From: Alishewanella agri BL06
GTDB lineage: Bacteria; Pseudomonadota; Gammaproteobacteria; Enterobacterales; Alteromonadaceae
Assembly: GCF_000272005.1 (NCBI RefSeq)
Contig: NZ_AKKU01000026.1
Span: 1 to 64,000, forward strand
Reading direction: 5' to 3'
Length of the DNA stretch: 64,000 nt
The first letter of the stretch is position 1. The number at the start of each line of letters is the position of its first letter. This document shows, piece by piece, positions 55,601 to 64,000 of this stretch. Made by a program: the position numbers and the translations under genes. A model generated the notes under the pieces. It saw only the letters and a program-made list of their open reading frames with translations. It ran no database searches and was not told the DNA's origin.

Positions 55601-56475
55601 AACGCGATAGTCTGGAGGCGATAGCACAAGTACTGGTGGCGACGCCAGCCGGCTATAGTGTGCCGTTAATTGAACTGGCAGAGATACGCTACGAGCGCGG
55701 CCCACAGATGATCCGCTCGGAAAATAGCTTTTTAACCGCCTACATTACCTTTGGCGCAGAGCGTGGTATCGCCGATGTCGAAGCGGTCGCGCAGGTAGAG
55801 GCTTATTTGCAACAACTGCTTAGCCAGGGCGAGCTGACATTGCCGGCTGGCGTCAGTTATCAGTTTGCCGGCAGTTACCAGCAACAGCAAAGTGCTGCGG
55901 CGACACTGAGCTGGTTGGTGCCGCTGGCGCTGACCTTGGTGTTTATGTTGCTGTATTTACAGTTTAAGCAGGTCAGTACCGCGCTGATGATTTTCAGCAG
56001 CATTGCCATTGCCTGGGCTGGCGGCTTTATCGCGTTGGATGCGTTCGCACAACCGGACTTTTTAAACAGCCAGTGGTTTGGCGCCAATCTGCGTGAGCTG
56101 TTTAATCTGCAAAGTTATAACCTGAGTATCGCGGTCTGGGTCGGGTTTTTAGCCTTGTTTGGTATTGCTGTCGACGATGGCATAGTGATGGCGACTTACC
56201 TGAAACAGCAATTTGCCGCCCGGCCGGCACGCAGCCGTGCTGAAGTACGCGAGTTAGTGTGTGCGGCAGCGGCCAAACGCATTCGCCCCTGTTTAATGAC
56301 GTCTGCCACCACGATACTGGCGCTATTACCGGTGCTTAGCTCCACTGGCCGCGGTGCTGATCTGATGATCCCAATGGCAATACCGACACTCGGCGGCATG
56401 CTGTTTGTGCTACTGAGCGTCTTTATGGTGCCGGTGCTCTATGCTGCCCGGGAGGAGTGGCGCTTGCGAGACTAA
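52624..56475 (+). CDS. cusA: CusA-like heavy-metal RND efflux pump
   Basis: Proton-driven inner-membrane pump, 1283 residues, about 235 longer than E. coli CusA. Opening block [34 protein letters not shown] (split across helix and strand) and [10 protein letters not shown] are typical of the heavy-metal class. The proton-relay Asp in TM4 lies in GTIVDLGII. Export Met residues are seen in [17 protein letters not shown]. Extra length comes from an insert of about 60 residues before TM2 (around 53700-53850) and an insert with two or three more hydrophobic helices around 54440-54770. This fits the long RND type known from Alteromonadales and Bacteroidetes. Coupled to cusB; no outer-membrane channel follows. 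Confidence 0.91.
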   Translation: [1283 protein letters not shown]

Positions 56476-56484
56476 AAGGGGGTA

Positions 56485-56512
56485 ACTCAGGGCCATAATA
56501 GCGGCCCTGAGT
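56485..56512. terminator. bidirectional terminator hairpin
   Basis: ACTCAGGGCC (56485-56494) pairs with GGCCCTGAGT (56503-56512) around eight bases, between the convergent ends of cusA and the DUF3083 gene. Strong stem, no T run. Confidence 0.55.
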
Positions 56513-56521
56513 CTGAACCAG

Positions 56522-57610
56522 CTAGTTATGGTAACTAATATGCTGATGGAAGCGCACCGTTAAGTCATCGCGCTCTGGTTGTAGATTTACCGCTTTGGCA
56601 AAGCGGCGCAGCGCGCTTTCCACTTCATTCATAAAGCGGCCATAACCCAGATCGGTTTGGTCGTCTGGCGTGGCGAAAATGATCAGCTGCATCATTTCTA
56701 CCAACTTATCGCCCTGCAGATCACTGACCAGCTGTCCTTGTTTGGCGCTGGGGTCAAAACCAATCATCTGTAACTCTGTGCCCTGGCTGCTTTTATCAAA
56801 CTGGCTATTGCGGACCAAGGGTAACAAACCATTGGCCAGCACGGCCAGATGCTGCAGTTTTTCTTGCTGACAGGCCGAGACAAAGTGATCGGCGATATGC
56901 TGATACAGCGGCAGATAGGGGCTGCTGCTGTGCAGATCCAGCTTTACCTGCTCTTTTAGCCGCCGGCTGAGCGGTAAATTGACAATCACATAAGTCAGGG
57001 CGCTATGGGCCGGCAGTTCCGCTTGCCGGGCTTTATAGCGGGCATCGATAGAGCGCAGTTTATAGCCGTAGCTTTCTTTACTGCCTTTGGCTTTGGCGAA
57101 TAAATCATAGGTCAGATGCTGGTGATCACGGACTTTGATTTTCAGCTCTGCCAATGCCAGGCGGTTACGCAGTTCAGTCAGTAATGTCGTCACCTGCTGA
57201 TGAAAGGCTGCGGCATTAGAGCGCAGTGGCTGCTCGGTTGCCAGAAACAACAGGCTAATTTTCCGTGCCCGCACTTTGGCATCATAAAAGCTATGCTGGG
57301 CTTCATGGTAGCTGGGGTTATAGAAAAACAGAATTTGCTCGGCGGTTTGCAGCACATAGGCTTCCTGGTGAAAGCGCACTACCGGGGTTTTGCCGTTCGC
57401 AATCAGGTGTACATTGCGCAGGCCAAACTGATCGGCCAGTTCAAACAGCTTTTGGCTGAGTGCCTGATACAGTGCCAGATAAGGGGCCTCTGTGCTGCTT
57501 GCCGGGTAGCGGGCCACTAACTCATCTGATAAAGCAAACTCAGCCAGCAGATATTGATTATCGCGGGCCGAGGCGGGTAGATAAACCTTATGTTGCGAAC
57601 TGACGGGCAT
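56522..57610 (-). CDS. DUF3083 family protein
   Basis: 362 residues, cytosolic. Pattern matches the DUF3083 proteins of Shewanella and relatives: HKVYLPASARDNQYLL at the start, FLIAND-like NVHLIANGKTPVVRF, ILFFYNPSYHEAQ, ARKISLLFLAT, DHQHLTYDLFAKAKG and YGYKLRSIDARY. Function unknown. AGGAG site seven bases before the ATG. Internal symmetry is suggested by HLIANGKTPVVR and LAVLANGLLPLVR in the two halves. Convergent with cusA and divergent from marC. Confidence 0.78.
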   Translation of the reverse strand: MPVSSQHKVYLPASARDNQYLLAEFALSDELVARYPASSTEAPYLALYQALSQKLFELADQFGLRNVHLIANGKTPVVRFHQEAYVLQTAEQILFFYNPSYHEAQHSFYDAKVRARKISLLFLATEQPLRSNAAAFHQQVTTLLTELRNRLALAELKIKVRDHQHLTYDLFAKAKGSKESYGYKLRSIDARYKARQAELPAHSALTYVIVNLPLSRRLKEQVKLDLHSSSPYLPLYQHIADHFVSACQQEKLQHLAVLANGLLPLVRNSQFDKSSQGTELQMIGFDPSAKQGQLVSDLQGDKLVEMMQLIIFATPDDQTDLGYGRFMNEVESALRRFAKAVNLQPERDDLTVRFHQHISYHN

Positions 57611-57783
57611 AACCTGACTCCTAACCAGACTAAAATTGCGGCAATTGTAGCAAAATGGCTGTGTTGTTGTAACGTATATTTAAAAGTTTATGTCGGTATT
57701 CAACGGGTGCAGCCCCCAGGTTTAGTAATAATAAATATCTGCTAGAATAAGCAGTTAGAATACTGCTGTTATTGGAATCTGCG

Positions 57784-58428
57784 ATGTCTGTTACTTTACT
57801 GATCGATTATTGGTTAATTGCCATCACCGCGCTTTTTGTGGTGGTCAACCCGTTAACCACCGCTTTTATTTTTGTGTCACTGCTGCCGAATGCCAACGCT
57901 GCGCAGAGAGCCCGTGCAGCCAAGCGTTCGACACTGGTATCGGCGGGCATTTTCCTGCTGTTTGGTCTGCTTGGTAGCTTTATCTTTAAAGTTTTCGGCA
58001 TCACGTTGGAGGCCTTCCGGATTGCCGGCGGCCTGATTTTATTTGGCATAGCAATGAGCATGATGCAAAAAGGTCTGGATGATGGCGAGGAAGCTACCGG
58101 CAAAGAGCCGCAAACGGATGGCAAACTGGCGAAAGATGTGTCGATTATTCCGCTGGCTATTCCTTTTATTGCTGGCCCGGGTGCCATTGCCACTGTGATG
58201 ATCCTAACCAGTGAAGCGCAGAATGTATGGCACTTTATCACCGTATTTCTGGCAATAGGTATCACCACTTTTTCCTGTTATCTGGCAATGATTTATGCCC
58301 ATGTATTGGTAAGGTATATCGGAGAGACCGGTAAAGAAATTATTACCCGGTTGTTTGGTTTGATTTTGTCAGTTATTGCTGTGCAGTTTGTAATTAACGG
58401 TGTGTTGGACATTTATCGCAGTTTGTAA
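57784..58428 (+). CDS. MarC/UPF0056 family membrane protein
   Basis: 214 residues from the ATG at 57784. Six membrane helices; VVVNPLTTAFIFVSLLP, FRIAGGLILFGIAMSM and IPLAIPFIAGPGAIATVMIL are the family blocks. Despite the name it is not a proven drug-resistance protein; substrates of this family are unknown. Two TAGAAT words upstream (57742-57765) may be -10 boxes. Convergent with the antiporter gene, sharing a hairpin. Confidence 0.9.
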   Translation: MSVTLLIDYWLIAITALFVVVNPLTTAFIFVSLLPNANAAQRARAAKRSTLVSAGIFLLFGLLGSFIFKVFGITLEAFRIAGGLILFGIAMSMMQKGLDDGEEATGKEPQTDGKLAKDVSIIPLAIPFIAGPGAIATVMILTSEAQNVWHFITVFLAIGITTFSCYLAMIYAHVLVRYIGETGKEIITRLFGLILSVIAVQFVINGVLDIYRSL

Positions 58429-58439
58429 CTGGATAAAGC

Positions 58440-58464
58440 AGCGGGGATGTCAGACATCCCCGCT
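58440..58464. terminator. shared hairpin between marC and antiporter gene
   Basis: AGCGGGGATGT (58440-58450) pairs perfectly with ACATCCCCGCT (58454-58464) around three bases, between two convergent stops. It can work on either strand; no T run. Confidence 0.55.
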
Positions 58465-58473
58465 ATGTAACGC

Positions 58474-59982
58474 TTAAGCGATAACGATAAAGCCAACAAA
58501 GGCAATAACCGCCGCAATTAAAGCGTATGGGAATTGTGTAATCGCATGGCTCATCAGGTTACAACCCGAGCCCTGCGCAGCCAGTACTGTGGAGTCACTA
58601 TAGAAACAGGCCTGGCTACCAAAAGAGCTGGCAGATAACAGGGCGCCGATAACCAGTGGAATATTGGCATCGACGGCGGTGGCCAGTGGCATCACAATTG
58701 GAATGGATACCGCAAAAATCCCCCAACTGGAGCCGGTAGCAAAGGCCAGTACCGCCATGGCGAGAAATACCAGTGCCGGTAGCATTTGTGCAGTCATATA
58801 AGGCGCCAGATTTTCGATTACAAACAGTGGCAGACCTAATTTGTCGCAGACATCTTTAAAGATAAAGGCGGCGATGACGGTACTGATGGCTGGCAGCATG
58901 GTTTTAAAGCCATTCATCATCACATCCATCATTTCTGACAGCGACATCAGCTTTTGTACACCGTAATAAATCAGCGAGAACACCAGCGCGGCAATCACAC
59001 CTTTTAATACATCTGGTTCGCTTAGCGAGTCACCCAGCAATACGGTAAATACAATCAGCGACAGCATCGGCACCATAAAGTTATGCACCTTGCCTTGCTT
59101 ATTGCTGCTTTCAAACTCTTCTTCAATTGAGTTGACCGCATACTCATCACTGGTATGGTAGGGCATTTCTTCAGCGGCATGATGCTGTAAACGTACTGGC
59201 TGGCTTGATGAATCGGCCAATTCACAGTCGATCGGTTTACCTTGCTGCATAGCAAGCTCAGCTTTCTTCATTGGGCCGATGTCTGGCATCAGTTTTAGCG
59301 CTACCAGCATCACTACTATTACTGCTAGTATGGGGTACAGCATGTAAGGGATAGCTTCAATATAGACTGCGACACCTTTGCCTTTCTCGGCGATATCGTT
59401 ATCCTCCAGTAAGCCACCAAAGAACACCGCCCAGGTAGAGATGGGAACCAGTACACAAATTGGCGCAGCGGTAGAATCAACGATATAAGCCAGCTTTTGG
59501 CGTGATACTTTAAATTTATCGGTAACCCGCTTCATCGCTTCGCCAACCGACAGCGCATTTAGATAGTCATCGACAAAGATAATACAGCCCATAATAAAGG
59601 TCATAAACATCGATGAACGTTGGCCTTTGGCTTTCTGAGCGCCGAAACGACCAAATGCCACTGCACCGCCGGTATGAATTAATAAGCCAATTAGCGCGCC
59701 AAAGCCGGCACAGACCAGAATTAACCAGCCGATGGTTTCATCCTGCATCACGTCGACGGCAATATCTGAAAAATTTGAAAGCGACTCAGTGGGGCTAAGT
59801 AATAACAAACCGACCACTGCACCCAATACTAACGCCAGTATCGGGCGTTTTAACCAAACCGCAAAAACCAATACCACGATCGGTGGAATTAAGCTTAAGG
59901 CAGAGGGTGCTGCAAGGGCGGCCGCTTCGGCCGCCGCGGCAATAGGTTCGGCCAGACTCTCTAAAGAAGCATCTGCTGACAT
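58474..59982 (-). CDS. NhaC-type Na+/H+ antiporter
   Basis: 502 residues with about eleven membrane helices. The family block is MGCIIFVDDYLNALSVG with the charged DD pair in a helix, followed by DSTAAPICVLVPISTWA and, late, FATGSSWGIFAVSIPIVMPLA and SASSFGSQACFYSDSTVLAAQGSGC. A hydrophilic loop of about 70 residues (near 59080-59260) separates the halves. Members exchange Na+ for H+ or swap substrate pairs such as malate/lactate; the sequence does not decide. The N-terminus is Ala-rich (AEPIAAAAEAAALAAPS). A dyad lies about 120-165 bases upstream. Confidence 0.88.
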   Translation of the reverse strand: MSADASLESLAEPIAAAAEAAALAAPSALSLIPPIVVLVFAVWLKRPILALVLGAVVGLLLLSPTESLSNFSDIAVDVMQDETIGWLILVCAGFGALIGLLIHTGGAVAFGRFGAQKAKGQRSSMFMTFIMGCIIFVDDYLNALSVGEAMKRVTDKFKVSRQKLAYIVDSTAAPICVLVPISTWAVFFGGLLEDNDIAEKGKGVAVYIEAIPYMLYPILAVIVVMLVALKLMPDIGPMKKAELAMQQGKPIDCELADSSSQPVRLQHHAAEEMPYHTSDEYAVNSIEEEFESSNKQGKVHNFMVPMLSLIVFTVLLGDSLSEPDVLKGVIAALVFSLIYYGVQKLMSLSEMMDVMMNGFKTMLPAISTVIAAFIFKDVCDKLGLPLFVIENLAPYMTAQMLPALVFLAMAVLAFATGSSWGIFAVSIPIVMPLATAVDANIPLVIGALLSASSFGSQACFYSDSTVLAAQGSGCNLMSHAITQFPYALIAAVIAFVGFIVIA

Positions 59983-60103
59983 GGTTGCTTATTCTCGTAA
60001 TAAAAGCCGGGATAGCCGGCAAAGTTAACTGAACCGTTGCAGCAGATTTACAACTCAACGGAGCGGAACACTGCCTGGTGCTCTGGCTAAACGGGCGGTT
60101 TAG

Positions 60104-60145
60104 CTGCATAAGTATCCAGCACAGGCCTGTCTGATCTTTATGCAG
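60104..60145. promoter_or_regulatory. nested dyad upstream of the antiporter gene
   Basis: Outer arms CTGCATAA (60104-60111) and TTATGCAG (60138-60145) enclose a 10-base palindrome ACAGGCCTGT (60121-60130), with nearly the same centre. Could be an operator or an RNA structure in the antiporter leader. Confidence 0.4.
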
Positions 60146-60204
60146 ACAAACGCGTGCATCATAGCAAAAAAACGATTTTGCACAATTGGAATCTTTGTGC
60201 CTGA

Positions 60205-60399
60205 TATCGGTCGAAAGCTGTCAGCTATTTTTACAGCCTTACATTTGCGTCGAAATTAACTTTAACTCCAGCACAATTTGCATTTATTATTACAACTGAG
60301 CCGGTAAATGTTGTCGCTGCACCTAGTGTACTGGCGCTAATGGGCCTGGGTTTAGTGGCTCTGGTAGGCGTACGTCGTCGCAAGCAGTTAGTGGCATAG
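60205..60399 (+). pseudogene. C-terminal remnant of a PEP-CTERM protein
   Basis: This frame is open from a stop at 60202-60204 to TAG at 60397-60399 (64 codons) with no usable start. The last 27 residues read APSVLALMGLGLVALVGV then RRRKQLVA: Pro-Ser, a hydrophobic helix and an Arg cluster, the layout of PEP-CTERM sorting signals recognised by exosortase. The PEP itself reads AAPS, a common variant in Alteromonadales. The upstream part (LTLTPAQFAFIITTEPVNVV) has plausible codons. A terminator follows, as for a real gene end. The 5' part of the gene appears lost. Confidence 0.6.
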
Positions 60400-60414
60400 T
60401 ATTAATCGTTAAAT

Positions 60415-60444
60415 AAAAAATGCCGGATTATTCCGGCATTTTTT
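60415..60444. terminator. bidirectional intrinsic terminator
   Basis: TGCCGGA (60421-60427) pairs with TCCGGCA (60432-60438), flanked by six A on one side and six T on the other. It serves valS (minus) and the PEP-CTERM remnant (plus). A second stem CCCCCT/AGGGGG lies at 60457-60471. Confidence 0.85.
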
Positions 60445-60496
60445 ATGGTCAGTTTACCCCCTAAGAGGGGGCTATCAGGATTTAAACTACCGACGA

Positions 60497-63355
60497 CTAT
60501 AAGGCGGCGATTTCGGCCTGCTGCGCCTGAAGTTTGGCTAACGCCTGCTCCAATTCTGCCAGTTTGGCGCGCTCTTTCTCCAGCACCGCTTCCGGTGCCT
60601 TGGCAACAAAGCCTTCGTTGTTCAGCTTAGCGGCAACCCGGGATAACTCTTGCTCGGTTTTTTCCAGTTGCTTGGCAATCCGGCCCAGTTCTGCTGCTTT
60701 ATCAATTAAACCGGCCATTGGGATCAGCAAGTCCATGCTGCCAATCAGCTGTGCGGCGCTGGCTGGTGCTTTAGCATCAGCCGCCAATACCTCCAGGCTG
60801 TCCAGTTTCGCCATTACCAGCAGGAAATTACGGTTTTGCTCCAGTCGGCGCTGCTCTTCTGCATTCAGATTACGCAGCAATACCGTTAATGGCTTAGATG
60901 GCGCAATATTCATTTCGCCACGCACGTTACGGATAGCGGTGATCACGGCTTTTAACCATTCCAGATCGGCCTGCGCCGTTTCATCCACCAGCTCGGCCTG
61001 ATAAACCGGATAGGCGGCCAGCATAATGCTGTCACTGTTAATACCGGCCAGTGGCTTAACGGCTTGCCAGATACTTTCCGTGATATAAGGCATAATCGGA
61101 TGCATCAGGCGTAACAGGCTTTCCAGCACGGTGATCAGCGTATGGCGGGTGCCGCGCTGCTCTGCTTCAGAGCCTTTGAACAACACCGGCTTGGTCAGCT
61201 CCAGGTACCAGTCACAGAACTGGTTCCAGGTAAACTCATACAGTGCGGTGGCGGCCAGGTCAAAGCGATAGCTGTCGAAGTAATGCCGTACTTGTTTTAC
61301 CGTTTGCTGGTATTGTGCCAGGATCCATTTATCGGCCAGTGACAGCACCTTATCGTTGCTGTTAAAGCCGCAGTCCTGACCTTCGGTATTCATCAGCACA
61401 TATCGGCTGGCATTCCACAGTTTATTGCAGAAGTTACGGTAGCCTTCTAAGCGCTTCATATCCCAGTTGATATCCCGACCGGTAGACGCCAGCGCTGCCA
61501 GCGTAAAACGCACCGCATCGGTGCCGCTGGCCGGAATACCTTCCGGGAACTGCTTGCTGGTGCGGTCGGCAATTTTCTTCGCCAGCTGCGGCTGCATCAT
61601 ATTGGCAGTGCGTTTTTCCAGCAGTGCGTCCAGCGTAATGCCGTCAATCATGTCCAGTGGGTCAATCACATTACCCTTGGATTTTGACATCTTATCGCCG
61701 TTTTCATCCCGGATCAGACCGGTGACATAAACTGTCTTAAAGGGCACTTGCGGCTTACCATCGGCATCTTTAATAAAGTGCATGGTCATCATGATCATCC
61801 GGGCAACCCAGAAGAAAATAATGTCAAAGCCGGTCACTAACACATCGGTAGGATGGAAGTTCTTTAAGTCTTCGGTTTGCTCTGGCCAACCCAGCGTCGA
61901 GAAGGTCCACAGCGCAGAACTAAACCAGGTGTCCAGCACGTCGTTGTCCTGACTCAGGCTGACGCTAGCTGCCAGCTGATATTTACTGCGCACCTCAGCT
62001 TCGCTACGACCGACATAAACCTTGCCGTCGGCATCATACCAGGCTGGAATACGGTGGCCCCACCACAGCTGACGCGAGATACACCAATCCTGAATATCAC
62101 GCATCCAGCTGTAGTACATATTCTCATATTGCTTCGGCACAAACTGAATATCGCCGTTTTCTACCGCTTCGGTCGCCGTTTTCGCCAGTGGCGCAACCCG
62201 CACATACCACTGATCAGTCAGCATCGGCTCAATGACCACGCCGCTGCGATCACCATAAGGCAGGGTGTTGTTGACCTCTTCAATTTTTTCCAGCAAGCCG
62301 GCGGCATCAAAGGCGGCAACGATAGCTTTGCGGGCTGCGTAGCGGTCCAGGCCCTGATATTCAGCCGGGATCGCAATCTGCAGTTCAGTATTTGGCTGGC
62401 CGTTAATATGGTAGCAGTCTGCGCTCTGACGGATAGTGGCATCCGGGGTCATCACATTAATCAGCGGCAGTTGATGACGCTTACCGACTTCGTAGTCATT
62501 AAAGTCATGCGCCGGCGTGATCTTGACGCAGCCGCTGCCTTTGCTCATGTCGGCGTGTTCGTCAGCGATAATCGGAATACGGCGGTTAGCCAGCGGTAAT
62601 AGGATGGCTTTGCCAATCAGATCTTTATAGCGCTCATCTTCTGGGTTTACCGCAACGGCGCTGTCACCGAGCATGGTTTCCGGGCGGGTGGTCGCCACCA
62701 CCAGATAGTCTTTACCATCAGCGGTCTTTACGCCATCGGCCAGCGGATAACGCAGGTGCCAGAACTGGCCCTTTTGCTCTTTATTCTCGACTTCCAGATC
62801 CGAAATCGCGGTATGCAGTTTCGGATCCCAGTTTACCAGGCGTTTGCCGCGGTAAATCAAATCATCTTCATACAGCCGGACAAAGACTTCCTGCACGGCA
62901 TTCGACAAGCCGGCATCCATGGTAAAGCGTTCACGATCCCAATCGACCGAGTTACCGAGGCGGCGCATTTGCGAGGTAATGGTACCGCCAGATTCAGCCT
63001 TCCATTGCCATACCTTTTCAATAAATTTGTCGCGGCCAAGCTCGGCGCGGCCGGGCAGACCTTCCTGCGCCAGTTTACGCTCTACTACCATCTGGGTGGC
63101 GATACCGGCATGGTCGGTACCGACTTGCCACAGCGCATTTTTACCCTGCATCCGCTGATAGCGGGTGAGCGCATCCATAATGGTTTGCTGGAACGCATGC
63201 CCCATATGCAGGCTACCGGTAACATTTGGCGGTGGGATCATAATGCAGTAGTTATTACCCGGCCGGTTATCGCCGTTCGGTTTAAAATAGCCCTTGCTTT
63301 CCCAGGCCTGATACATCGCCTGTTCTATTTCACTGGGGTTAAAGGTTTTTTCCAT
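60497..63355 (-). CDS. valS: valyl-tRNA synthetase
   Basis: Class I synthetase charging tRNA-Val. 952 residues, as in E. coli. HIGH motif in [15 protein letters not shown] (residues ~42-56) and KMSKS in [14 protein letters not shown]. The CP1 editing domain shows [15 protein letters not shown] and the C-terminal ~65 residues form the coiled-coil arm ([31 protein letters not shown]). An AGGT site lies before the ATG. Order pepA-holC-valS is conserved in gammaproteobacteria. Confidence 0.98.
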   Translation of the reverse strand: MEKTFNPSEIEQAMYQAWESKGYFKPNGDNRPGNNYCIMIPPPNVTGSLHMGHAFQQTIMDALTRYQRMQGKNALWQVGTDHAGIATQMVVERKLAQEGLPGRAELGRDKFIEKVWQWKAESGGTITSQMRRLGNSVDWDRERFTMDAGLSNAVQEVFVRLYEDDLIYRGKRLVNWDPKLHTAISDLEVENKEQKGQFWHLRYPLADGVKTADGKDYLVVATTRPETMLGDSAVAVNPEDERYKDLIGKAILLPLANRRIPIIADEHADMSKGSGCVKITPAHDFNDYEVGKRHQLPLINVMTPDATIRQSADCYHINGQPNTELQIAIPAEYQGLDRYAARKAIVAAFDAAGLLEKIEEVNNTLPYGDRSGVVIEPMLTDQWYVRVAPLAKTATEAVENGDIQFVPKQYENMYYSWMRDIQDWCISRQLWWGHRIPAWYDADGKVYVGRSEAEVRSKYQLAASVSLSQDNDVLDTWFSSALWTFSTLGWPEQTEDLKNFHPTDVLVTGFDIIFFWVARMIMMTMHFIKDADGKPQVPFKTVYVTGLIRDENGDKMSKSKGNVIDPLDMIDGITLDALLEKRTANMMQPQLAKKIADRTSKQFPEGIPASGTDAVRFTLAALASTGRDINWDMKRLEGYRNFCNKLWNASRYVLMNTEGQDCGFNSNDKVLSLADKWILAQYQQTVKQVRHYFDSYRFDLAATALYEFTWNQFCDWYLELTKPVLFKGSEAEQRGTRHTLITVLESLLRLMHPIMPYITESIWQAVKPLAGINSDSIMLAAYPVYQAELVDETAQADLEWLKAVITAIRNVRGEMNIAPSKPLTVLLRNLNAEEQRRLEQNRNFLLVMAKLDSLEVLAADAKAPASAAQLIGSMDLLIPMAGLIDKAAELGRIAKQLEKTEQELSRVAAKLNNEGFVAKAPEAVLEKERAKLAELEQALAKLQAQQAEIAAL

Positions 63356-63374
63356 CTGAGTGATACCTGTAAAT

Positions 63375-63838
63375 TCAGTCGGCAGTAATCGTTTCCGGCA
63401 GAATGCCCGCCTGTCGATACTGCTTATAGCGTTCCCGCGCCTGCGCTTTTAGCGTTGGCTCGGCGGGCACAAATTCAATGATCTGGTTAAAGCGCCGGGC
63501 AAAATCCGGCACCTGGTCGGCCAGGTTAATTAACACCTGGCGGCTGGTTTTTGGCGCCTGCCAGCCAATTTCTACCGGCGCGCCGCGTTGCGGGCCTTCG
63601 CCGGCCAGGTTGTGTGGCACAAAGCTGTCGGGTTCAAATTGCCATAACAGTTCGTCCAGCAGCTCGGCACTTTGCTGGTCGGCAGTATATACGAAAACCC
63701 GTTGTTTGGCGCGGTACAGCTGGGCACAAAGCTGGCAGGCTAAAGCAAAATGAGCTGGCGCAGGCGTCAGCTCATTAGCTTGGGAACCAGTACTGGCTGC
63801 AGCACTTTGCTCAGCCAGCACATAGAAGGTAACCTGCA

Positions 63839-63839
<1 letters not shown>
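63375..63839 (-). CDS. holC: DNA polymerase III chi subunit HolC
   Basis: Chi links the clamp loader to SSB. 154 residues, similar to the 147 of E. coli. [47 protein letters not shown] (two adjacent elements), [18 protein letters not shown] and [13 protein letters not shown] are family blocks. The ATG overlaps the pepA stop (TGATG), with AGGA six bases upstream in pepA. valS follows after 19 bases. Confidence 0.95.

Positions 63840-64000
<161 letters not shown>

Noticed and set aside
61877-62599. 240-residue open frame opposite valS
   Set aside because: Antisense to well-conserved valS codons, no plausible domain or start signal.
62756-63388. 210-residue open frame opposite the valS 5' end and holC
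   Set aside because: Shadow frame of two real genes; no family resemblance.

Overview
The window reads as a stretch of a marine or aquatic gammaproteobacterial chromosome. Gene order matches two blocks known from E. coli almost exactly: ygiF/glnE, ygiM, cca, uppP, folB, plsY, tsaD, rpsU-dnaG-rpoD and an Ile2 tRNA; then tolC, nudF, yqiB, cpdA, yqiA, parE, parC and plsC. At the right end pepA-holC-valS has the classical order. Codon style, the DUF3083 protein and the PEP-CTERM-like remnant point to the Alteromonadales/Rheinheimera-Alishewanella type. That placement is inference; no 16S gene is present.

Layout. 1-3030: an exported S9 peptidase and an unknown exported protein. 3037-4477: a decayed IS630-type element with a duplicated right end, then an AT-rich scar. 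4478-8809: tRNA-Ile(CAU) and the macromolecular synthesis operon rpsU-dnaG-rpoD, both on the minus strand. 9049-13722: tsaD, plsY, folB, folK, uppP and cca. 13799-16547: a GspA/GspB (ExeAB-like) pair and a degenerate HD-GYP protein. 16654-21079: putA with a divergent Lrp-type regulator. 21102-27048: ygiM, ygiF, glnE, an unknown membrane-anchored protein and an LpxL-type acyltransferase. 27161-37769: tolC, then the closely packed nudF-yqiB-cpdA-yqiA-parE-TPR-parC run, plsC and rraB. 37840-47194: an accessory-looking stretch with a lipoprotein, a MipA/OmpV protein, an AlkD-like protein, a LytS/LytTR two-component pair behind a serine hydrolase split by a frameshift, a TIGR03545 protein and an amidase lipoprotein. 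47157-56475: a metal-resistance cassette with a ZntR-like MerR regulator, a Cu(I)-type P1B ATPase, a small Cys/His protein and CusB/CusA-like RND subunits. 56522-64000: a DUF3083 protein, MarC, an NhaC-type antiporter, a PEP-CTERM tail remnant, valS, holC and the 3' end of pepA.

How it works together. Most of the window is housekeeping: transcription and replication initiation, tRNA maturation, folate and phospholipid synthesis, cell-wall lipid carrier recycling and DNA topology. The accessory parts deal with envelope stress and metals. The least expected signals are: the serine hydrolase broken at an A8 tract and translationally coupled to a LytS/LytTR pair; two matching MerR operators of ZntR type driving a pump whose motifs are those of a copper exporter; a hairpin covering the plsC ribosome binding site; a TPR membrane protein wedged between parE and parC; and a tRNA leader carrying a copy of the tRNA 5' end. 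I saw no CRISPR array, prophage, integrase or intact transposon.
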